Below, piece by piece: positions 1 to 4,912 of a stretch of DNA of 9,309 nucleotides. Origin of the DNA: Humisphaera sp. (lineage in GTDB: Bacteria > Planctomycetota > Phycisphaerae > Tepidisphaerales > Tepidisphaeraceae). The position numbers and the translations under genes are program-made. Positions within the stretch are counted from its first letter, which is position 1. The number at the start of each line of letters is the position of its first letter. The DNA lies in contig JANXVV010000325.1 in assembly GCA_025351525.1 (NCBI GenBank), positions 1-9,309 of the forward strand, given 5' to 3'. The notes under the pieces were generated by a model. That model searched no databases, had not been told where the DNA came from, and was given only the letters and a program-made list of their open reading frames with translations.

Positions 1-1
1 C

Positions 2-1351
2 ACGACCAAGACGGTCGGCCTTCCCAATCCCCCGACCGCACCGACCGGCCTTTCCGCCGCGACGGTTTCAGATACGCAGTTGTCGCTGGTCTGGACGGAC
101 AACTCGAACAACGAAACGGGTTTCAATGTCGAGCGTCAAAATGGCGCGGCCTGGACGGTGGTGGCCACGCTTCCCGCCAACGCCACGTTCTATATCGATG
201 GCGGTCTGACGGCGGCCACGGGTTACACCTATCGCGTCGATGCCGTCAATGCCGGCGGGCCTTCCGCATACACCAACAGCGCCACGGCCACCACCAACAC
301 CGTCGGCGGCACACCGCCCCGCACCGACCTCACCACCTTCTTCCCCATCGGCGCGTTCCTGCAACCGACGTACACTTTCAGCGACTGGAAGGCACGCGGC
401 GTCAACACCATGGTCGGCTTCGAGTCCTACGGCAGCGACACTTCACCCGAGCAATGGACCCAGGTTGCCAATGATCGCGGCCTGAAATACATGCGCGAAC
501 CACTGGCCAATCCCGCGCTCGATAAAACCGATCCGAATTTGATCTCATGGCTTTATAAAATCGACGAGCCCGATCTGGACACTCTCGCCATCGCCCAGGG
601 GCCTGCTCTGGCGGAGTTCAATCGGCTGCGGTCGATCGATCCCACTCGCCCCATCGCCACTACTTATGCAGGCGGGTACATGCTCAATTGGATCGCGGGG
701 GTGCGCGATCAGGCGTATTACCAGACGATGACGCAGTACACGGATTGGGTCATGCCGTGCATCTATCCGGTGACCGGCTGGAATCAACCGGAAAATATCA
801 GCGGTGTCGGCAAGCTGGTCGATCGCGTCACCCAGTGGTTCCCCGGCAAGCGCAACATCGCGTACATCGAAACCAGCAACCAGAGCCTTTCATGGGTCGG
901 CCCACAGGAACGCGGCGTGACCCCCGACGAATTCCGCGGTGAGGTCTGGGATGCGGTGATCCACGGGGCGACCGGTGTCGTCTACTTCCCGCATGCACTG
1001 TCTCCGTTTAATTACGATGCCACGCCGGCGAATGTCGTCGCGGAAATGACCACGCAGGATGCGCGATTGACGAAATACGGCGCGGCCCTTCTCTCCACCC
1101 AAAATCCCGCCGGAACGAGCATCTCGAACAACGGCACCATTGAAACTGCGTGGCGGGTCTTCAACGGCAAGAAATATTATTTCACGTTGAACCTGTCGGC
1201 CAACGCGGTGAACAATGTTTCGCTGGCTACGACCGGCTTGCCTGCCTCGACAACGCTGGCGGTGGATGGGGAGAGTCGAAATGTGACGCTGCAAGGTGGA
1301 AATATCGTCGATAGCTTTAAACCCTACGAAATGCATGTGTATGTCGGATAA
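2..1351 (+). CDS. Surface protein fragment: fibronectin III domain plus glycoside-hydrolase-like barrel (5' end outside window)
   Basis: The frame is open from the first base, so the gene begins upstream; TTG at 80 falls inside a domain and is not a credible start. In fragment numbering (codon 1 at base 2), residues about 10-105 form a fibronectin type III domain, with SLVWTDNSNNETGFNVER and YTYRVDAVNAGGPS strands. A glycine/threonine linker follows, then a barrel-like domain from about 115 to 350. Two acidic sites, IDEPD (Glu189) and YIETSNQ (Glu290), about 100 residues apart, resemble the acid/base and nucleophile pair of clan GH-A retaining hydrolases. The last 80 residues look like a beta-sandwich (YYFTLNLSAN, ending YEMHVYVG). 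I infer a secreted or surface-bound carbohydrate-active or carbohydrate-binding protein; the substrate is unknown and I cannot name the GH family. No signal peptide is visible because the N-terminus is missing. The toxin gene starts 53 bases downstream. Confidence 0.8.
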   Translation, partial: TTKTVGLPNPPTAPTGLSAATVSDTQLSLVWTDNSNNETGFNVERQNGAAWTVVATLPANATFYIDGGLTAATGYTYRVDAVNAGGPSAYTNSATATTNTVGGTPPRTDLTTFFPIGAFLQPTYTFSDWKARGVNTMVGFESYGSDTSPEQWTQVANDRGLKYMREPLANPALDKTDPNLISWLYKIDEPDLDTLAIAQGPALAEFNRLRSIDPTRPIATTYAGGYMLNWIAGVRDQAYYQTMTQYTDWVMPCIYPVTGWNQPENISGVGKLVDRVTQWFPGKRNIAYIETSNQSLSWVGPQERGVTPDEFRGEVWDAVIHGATGVVYFPHALSPFNYDATPANVVAEMTTQDARLTKYGAALLSTQNPAGTSISNNGTIETAWRVFNGKKYYFTLNLSANAVNNVSLATTGLPASTTLAVDGESRNVTLQGGNIVDSFKPYEMHVYVG

Positions 1352-1404
1352 ATGGACATGGGCGGCCTGCTTGGCGTTGATATTCCACGAGAGGAACAGT
1401 CGCA

Positions 1405-1656
1405 GTGGGGCGATACGAGATAGATTTCAGGCCAAAGGCCCTTCGCGATATCAGGCGTCTTTCGCCGGAAATTTCGCGCCGGATAGAGAAGAAGCTGGAT
1501 TTATTACGTCAAGATCTAAGCGGAGACGTGAAGCGACTCGTTGATTACACGCCAGGTTGGAGACTGCGCATCGGCGACTGGCGCGTGCTGTTTGAAGTGG
1601 AAAGCGCGTAGTTGGTTGTACACCGCATCGTGCATCGCTCGCAAGCCTACGAATGA
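1405..1656 (+). pseudogene. RelE/ParE-family toxin interrupted by in-frame TAG at codon 69
   Basis: GTG at 1405 is the start, with AGAGGA at 1390-1395 nine bases upstream. The reading frame gives a RelE/ParE-type mRNA interferase core: YEIDFRPKALRDIRRLSPEI, a helix rich in Lys and Arg, then GWRLRIGDWRVLFEVE, the central strands of the fold. It stops at TAG 1609-1611 after 68 residues. Directly after the stop, in the same frame, come 14 more codons reading LVVHRIVHRSQAYE and then TGA at 1654-1656. That tail is the usual C-terminus of this family and carries the His/Arg/Tyr positions needed for RNA cleavage. Read through, the protein would have the ordinary length of about 83 residues and would end 12 bases before the antitoxin start. 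The toxin is therefore probably inactive, unless the stop is suppressed or is a sequencing error. The toxin-first order resembles HigBA loci. Confidence 0.75.
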
Positions 1657-1668
1657 CAGGAATGTTCC

Positions 1669-1896
1669 ATGTTGAAACTGAAATCCCAAGTTTGGACAAA
1701 CGCCGATGGGAAGCGGTTCGTCGTGCTGCCCGAAGATGATCTCGCGCGCATTGCCGAGTTACTCGAAGATCGCGGATTATCCCGCATTCTTAAGGAAGCC
1801 AAACGCACCGATACGGGCACGGCCAGTATTCCTTTCGCTGAGGTAAAACGGCAACTCGCAACCCGTCGCCGGAACAAATCAACTTCCCGCACTTGA
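1669..1896 (+). CDS. Antitoxin of the adjacent RelE/ParE-type toxin (Phd/RelB-like)
   Basis: This small protein of 75 residues starts at ATG 1669 with AGGAA at 1658-1662 six bases upstream, a good ribosome site. The N-terminus (KLKSQVWTNADGKRFVVLPEDDLARIAELLED) has the short strand, VVLP and helix pattern seen in Phd/YefM and similar antitoxins. The C-terminal part (SIPFAEVKRQLATRRR) has the 'xxxEVKRxL' toxin-binding tail common in these proteins, followed by a basic end. By family behaviour it should bind and neutralise the upstream toxin and repress the shared promoter. It is intact although the toxin is broken, so it may now be an orphan antitoxin. The family assignment comes from pattern and position rather than strong motif identity, so the exact superfamily (Phd versus RelB) is uncertain. 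Confidence 0.7.
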   Translation: MLKLKSQVWTNADGKRFVVLPEDDLARIAELLEDRGLSRILKEAKRTDTGTASIPFAEVKRQLATRRRNKSTSRT

Positions 1897-2040
1897 TGCA
1901 ACCGAAGGGCATGTCTGAATTCTTCAAACCGGCAAGCGCATCATTCCGCTTTTCGCCAAGCACGACAGTAATCCGTTCCGGCTCGCGTAAGGTCGCGATT
2001 GGAAAAACGGCGGCAAACGACTATCCTGCTTTTTTTGCAC

Positions 2041-2044
2041 GGAG
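2041..2044 (+). promoter_or_regulatory. Ribosome binding site that places the GT9 start at TTG 2053
   Basis: GGAG at 2041-2044 lies eight bases before TTG 2053. The farther upstream TTG at 1999 has no purine-rich site at a proper distance, and the extra 18 residues it would add (MEKRRQTTILLFLHGALL) do not resemble the start of related proteins. The first ATG in frame, at 2194, would cut into the first Rossmann strand. Confidence 0.5.
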
Positions 2045-2052
2045 CGCTGCTT

Positions 2053-3324
2053 TTGAACCCGCAGATCATCGGTAAAATCGATCGCCGACTCGGCAAGCCG
2101 CTCTGCGGATTGCTGACGATTGCGCGTCGACTCGGGCAACTTTTTCTGCCGAACCGTGTGGCCGGGCCGGTGCGGAAAATCCTGTTCATCAAAATGATCG
2201 AGCAGGGGGCGACGGTGTTGGCGTATCGCGCGCTGCGAACCGCCGTCGACCGGGTGGGGCGGGAAAATGTGTACTTCTGGGTTTTTCAGGAAAACCGACC
2301 GATCCTCGATCTGCTCGACGTCATTCCTCCGGAAAACGTCATCGTCATCCACACCGATACGCCATTCCATCTTGCCGTGGGAATGCTCGGGACGCTCTGG
2401 CGCGCTCGTCGGATGAAGTTCGATGCGACCGTCGACATGGAATTTTTTTCCCGCGCCTCGGCCATCCTCGCCTTCCTCACCGGTGCCCGACGGCGGGTGG
2501 GTCTGCATCGATTCACCGGCGAAGGGCCGTACCGCGGCGATCTGCTGACCCATCGCGTGCAGTACAATCCGTATCTGCACGTCGCGGTGCAGTACCATCA
2601 GTTGGTCGAATCGATCTGGGTCGACCCGAAGCAGACGCCGTTGCTGAAACAGCCCGCGCCCAGGCTGGAAGATGGCGGATACGAGCCCCCGGAATTTATT
2701 CCCCGCGAAGGTGAAGTCGCCACGGTTCGCGGCATCCTTGCAAAGCTGGTCGGCCAACCGGTGGAGGGGCCGATTTTTCTCGTCAACCCCAACGCCAGCG
2801 ATTTGCTGCCGCTCCGCAAGTGGTCGACCGGGCGATTCGTCGAGTTGTCGCAACGGCTGCTTCAAGATGAACCGGATGCGTTGCTGGTCATTACCGGCGC
2901 GCCCTCGGAGCAAGAGGCCGCCGAGAAGGTGGCTCACTCCATCGCCACCGAGCGCTGCATCAGCATCGCCGGTCACACGACCTTGCGGCAACTCATGGTG
3001 CTCTACACGATGGCGGATGTGCTGGTGACCAACGACAGCGGCCCGGGACATTTTTCATCGATGACGGCCATCGATTCGGTCGTGCTGTTCGGCCCGGAAA
3101 CGCCGGCGCTGTTTGGCCCGCTGGGCCGAAATACGCACGTCGTCTGGGCGAATCTGTCGTGCAGCCCGTGCGTGAATGCGATCAATCACCGATTCTCCCC
3201 GTGCGATGACAACGTCTGCATGCAGGCGATCACGGTGGATGCGGTGCATTCGACGGTGAGCAATTTAATCCGACGGCGGCGGGTGAAGGCCCGGCCGCTG
3301 GCGGTCTTCGAGGCGGCAGGCTGA
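2053..3324 (+). CDS. Glycosyltransferase family 9 (heptosyltransferase-like) protein
   Basis: From TTG 2053 the protein has 423 residues (MNPQIIGKIDRRLGKPLCGL...). It is a GT-B enzyme of family 9, which moves heptose or a similar sugar from an ADP-activated donor onto lipopolysaccharide at the inner face of the inner membrane. The first Rossmann strand is RKILFIKMIEQGATVLAY at about 43-60. NPNASDLLPLRKW (from Asn245) and LLVITGAPSEQE begin the second domain. The GT9 signature NDSGPGHFSS (Asp328) and VVLFGPETP (Phe346) mark the nucleotide-sugar site. A Cys cluster, CSPC (370 and 373) and PCDDNVCM (384 and 389), follows, as in many GT9 proteins. A short hydrophobic and basic leader replaces the usual immediate Rossmann start, and the segment normally reading SxxGD is EQGAT, so the acceptor may not be classic Kdo-heptose core. 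The stop codon is overlapped by a hairpin. Confidence 0.85.
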   Translation: MNPQIIGKIDRRLGKPLCGLLTIARRLGQLFLPNRVAGPVRKILFIKMIEQGATVLAYRALRTAVDRVGRENVYFWVFQENRPILDLLDVIPPENVIVIHTDTPFHLAVGMLGTLWRARRMKFDATVDMEFFSRASAILAFLTGARRRVGLHRFTGEGPYRGDLLTHRVQYNPYLHVAVQYHQLVESIWVDPKQTPLLKQPAPRLEDGGYEPPEFIPREGEVATVRGILAKLVGQPVEGPIFLVNPNASDLLPLRKWSTGRFVELSQRLLQDEPDALLVITGAPSEQEAAEKVAHSIATERCISIAGHTTLRQLMVLYTMADVLVTNDSGPGHFSSMTAIDSVVLFGPETPALFGPLGRNTHVVWANLSCSPCVNAINHRFSPCDDNVCMQAITVDAVHSTVSNLIRRRRVKARPLAVFEAAG

Positions 3325-3341
3325 AGAAAAATGCCTGCCGC
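3313..3341. repeat. Perfect 9-bp inverted repeat at the GT9 stop codon
   Basis: GCGGCAGGC (3313-3321) and GCCTGCCGC (3333-3341) are exact inverse complements around an 11-base A-rich loop that holds the TGA stop (3322-3324). The stem is GC-rich and stable. No T-run follows immediately, so it is more likely an mRNA 3'-end stabilising or pausing hairpin than a complete intrinsic terminator. Confidence 0.55.
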
Positions 3342-3346
3342 AATGG

Positions 3347-3420
3347 CGCAAAGAGCGCAAAGGGGGATGCAAAGAATTCATTCGGATTTCTTTGCGTTTC
3401 CTTTGCGGTTGCATTTTTTT
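3347..3420. repeat. CGCAAAG repeat cluster forming a fold-back, followed by a T7 run
   Basis: The heptamer CGCAAAG occurs at 3347-3353 and 3356-3362, with a variant TGCAAAG at 3368-3374. Its inverse CTTTGCG occurs at 3390-3396 and 3401-3407. The copies pair into a two-part stem: CGCAAAGG (3356-3363) with CCTTTGCG (3400-3407), and GCAAAGAA (3369-3376) with TTCTTTGC (3388-3395). A short near-symmetric internal loop separates the two parts, and the apical loop has 11 bases. Six bases after the stem comes a run of seven T (3414-3420), which may help end the GT9 transcript. From memory, similar CGCAAAG arrays are scattered through planctomycete and other genomes; this is not checked here. Confidence 0.6.
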
Positions 3421-3432
3421 CGCAAAAGCTCA

Positions 3433-3564
3433 GAGCCTGTTTAAGAACGCGGCCGCGCTCGCCGTAGCATGTGCTACCAGCCCATGATTTCTTGTGTTTA
3501 AATTCAAAAACATGGGCTGGTAGCCCATGCTACGAAAGCCTCCACCGTGTTTTTAAACACGCTC
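3433..3564. repeat. 132-base nested palindromic element (REP/MITE-like)
   Basis: Outer arms 3433-3452 and 3545-3564 are inverted repeats matching at 17 of 20 positions (core TGTTTAA against TTAAACA). Inner arms 3463-3486 and 3511-3534 match at 23 of 24 positions. Spacers of ten bases lie between outer and inner arms on each side, and a 24-base AT-rich loop sits at the centre (3487-3510). Each inner arm is itself a hairpin: CATGGGCT-GGT-AGCCCATG at 3511-3529, and the same with one mismatch at 3468-3486. The element could fold as two small hairpins or as one long cruciform. This layout fits REP/REPIN-type or miniature transposable elements mobilised in trans. No transposase and no clear target-site duplication are visible here. 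Confidence 0.7.
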
Positions 3565-3622
3565 TCAGACATTGCGTTGGTCCGTTGAACGTTAAAGCTC
3601 GATCGGAAAGTAGTCCCGTTTC

Positions 3623-4762
3623 ATGAAGATTCTCGACCGTTACGTCACCGCCAGTTTTATCAAGAACTACCTCTTGAGCTTCATGATTCTCGTGGGGCTG
3701 TATGTCGTTCTCGACATGCTGTTTAACTTCGACGATCTGATGGCCGTCCAGACGCGCGGGGGATACAGCGGCATTGAAACAGTCTGGCCGCTGCTGAGGA
3801 CCCTGGGAGATTATTATTTCTATCAAATTTTCCTGTTCTTCGTGCAGTTGTCCGGCATCATCCCGATCGTGGCGGCGGCGTTCACGTTGATGCGCATGAG
3901 CCGTCAGAATGAGCTAAGTGCCATCCTCTCCGCCGGCGTACCGTTGCTGCGGCTGGCCTGGCCGATCATCGCCGCCGCCATCGTGTTGAATGCCCTGTTG
4001 ATGGTCGATCAGGAATTGGTGATCCCGCAGATGATTCCAAAGTTGACGCGCAGCCACAACGAAGCCGGGCAGGCTTCGGGCAGCAGCTTCCAGATTCATT
4101 CGATGCAGGATGAAAATCGCAGTCTGCTTCTGGCGGCGAAGTACGTGCCGGATCCTGAAAAGCCATTCATGCAGGAGATCACGATCATTCGGCGGAACGA
4201 GGAATTCATGCCGGTGGCGCAAATCACCGCCGAGCGCGCCGACTGGGAGCCGCGCGTCAACGGCGGGCAATGGAAACTGACCCGTGCCAAAATCGTCACC
4301 GGTCTCGAGCCCGGCGGGAAGACGACGATTCGCGATTACACCGAGCCGTACAAAGGCAGCATCACGCCGGAGGAAGTGGGGCTGTATCGAAGCGGGGCGT
4401 TCGTGAATCTGCTGTCGACCGAGAGAATCAATCAACTGCTGGATCGCCCGTTGAGCTATGGCAGCGCGCAATTGTTGCGCGTAAAACACGCCCGCTTCAC
4501 GCAGCCGTTGATGAATATCATTTTGCTTTTGCTGGCGATCCCGTGCGTGCTGACCCGCGAACCGGGCAAGCTGAAACGGGCGGCGATGAAATGCCTGCTG
4601 CTGAGCGGTCTTGGATTGGGCAGCATCTTTTTATGCACGATGCTCGGCGGGAAATCACCCAAGCCGGAGTGGGCCAACCAGTGGCCCGCCGCGATGGCAT
4701 TCGTGCCGATCGTGATCTTCGGCCCGCTGGCGGTCTTTCTGCTGGATCGCGTCGAATCCTGA
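3623..4762 (+). CDS. LptF/LptG-family lipopolysaccharide export permease
   Basis: The protein of 379 residues (MKILDRYVTASFIKNYLLSF...) has the usual length and layout of YjgP/YjgQ permeases. Three membrane segments lie near the N-terminus (about 16-36, 69-90 and 105-125), then comes a large periplasmic beta-jellyroll region (about 130-290), then three C-terminal segments (about 294-311, 325-341 and 354-374). The cytoplasmic loop after the second segment reads MRMSRQNELSAILSAGVPLLR (from about residue 90), matching the family's 'ELxAlxAaG' coupling-helix motif that contacts the LptB ATPase. The family extracts lipopolysaccharide from the inner membrane and passes it to the periplasmic bridge. 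I cannot tell LptF from LptG by eye. No second permease gene is beside it. The start ATG has only a weak upstream GGAAAG (3605-3610). Transcription probably ends at the terminator near 4841-4867. Confidence 0.88.
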   Translation: MKILDRYVTASFIKNYLLSFMILVGLYVVLDMLFNFDDLMAVQTRGGYSGIETVWPLLRTLGDYYFYQIFLFFVQLSGIIPIVAAAFTLMRMSRQNELSAILSAGVPLLRLAWPIIAAAIVLNALLMVDQELVIPQMIPKLTRSHNEAGQASGSSFQIHSMQDENRSLLLAAKYVPDPEKPFMQEITIIRRNEEFMPVAQITAERADWEPRVNGGQWKLTRAKIVTGLEPGGKTTIRDYTEPYKGSITPEEVGLYRSGAFVNLLSTERINQLLDRPLSYGSAQLLRVKHARFTQPLMNIILLLLAIPCVLTREPGKLKRAAMKCLLLSGLGLGSIFLCTMLGGKSPKPEWANQWPAAMAFVPIVIFGPLAVFLLDRVES

Positions 4763-4834
4763 GGTCCATCGTTCAATGTGCATTCGATTGCATTTCGCGG
4801 GAATTTGGGGAGGATGTTCTTTTCAAAGCCATGA

Positions 4835-4853
4835 CATGAGCGCCGCGCTCATG
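4835..4853 (+). promoter_or_regulatory. Hairpin that competes with the terminator stem
   Basis: CATGAGCG (4835-4842) and CGCTCATG (4846-4853) are perfect 8-base inverse complements with a three-base loop (CCG). The hairpin uses bases of the left terminator arm and one base of the right arm, so it and the terminator stem (4841-4858) cannot form together. The geometry could allow attenuation, but it may be a by-product of a short GC-rich palindrome. No ligand or leader-peptide signal is seen. Confidence 0.4.
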
Positions 4854-4867
4854 CGGCGTTTTTTTTT
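4841..4867 (+). terminator. Intrinsic terminator after the LptF/LptG gene
   Basis: CGCCGC (4841-4846) pairs with GCGGCG (4853-4858) around the loop GCTCAT, followed at once by nine T (4859-4867). This is a textbook rho-independent terminator, 78 bases after the permease stop and 45 bases before the debranching enzyme start. Confidence 0.85.
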
Positions 4868-4900
4868 ACGGGTGAATTCAGTCGCCCACTTTTCATTCAT

Positions 4901-4906
4901 GGAGGA
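4901..4906 (+). promoter_or_regulatory. Ribosome binding site of the debranching enzyme
   Basis: GGAGGA at 4901-4906 is a strong site followed by three consecutive ATG codons (4907, 4910 and 4913). Only the third, six bases away, has normal spacing, so 4913 is taken as the start. The choice changes the protein by two residues at most. Confidence 0.6.
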
Positions 4907-4912
4907 ATGATG

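Noticed and set aside
763..784. 22-base stretch matching 9249-9270 at 20 of 22 positions
   Set aside because: One copy is inside a coding motif (YPVTGWN) and the other is between genes. With no flanking similarity it is most likely coincidence, though slightly surprising.
1893..2075. Open frame of 60 codons between the antitoxin and the GT9 gene
   Set aside because: It overlaps the GT9 start in another frame, has no ribosome site and no domain character.
1924..3051. Long open frame on the - strand (375 codons) opposite the GT9 gene
   Set aside because: It is antisense to a gene with clear GT9 motifs, its product is rich in Arg, His and Gln without domain character, and GC-rich codon bias explains the openness.
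3325..3622. Possible CRISPR array or tRNA in the structured gap before the permease gene
   Set aside because: Repeats are inverted pairs rather than evenly spaced direct repeats with unique spacers, and no cloverleaf can be drawn.
4836..4910. 24-codon frame from ATG 4836 through the terminator to a TGA overlapping the debranching enzyme start
   Set aside because: Considered as a leader peptide coupling translation to the terminator. It has no ribosome site, starts inside a hairpin and reads through the T-run by chance composition.
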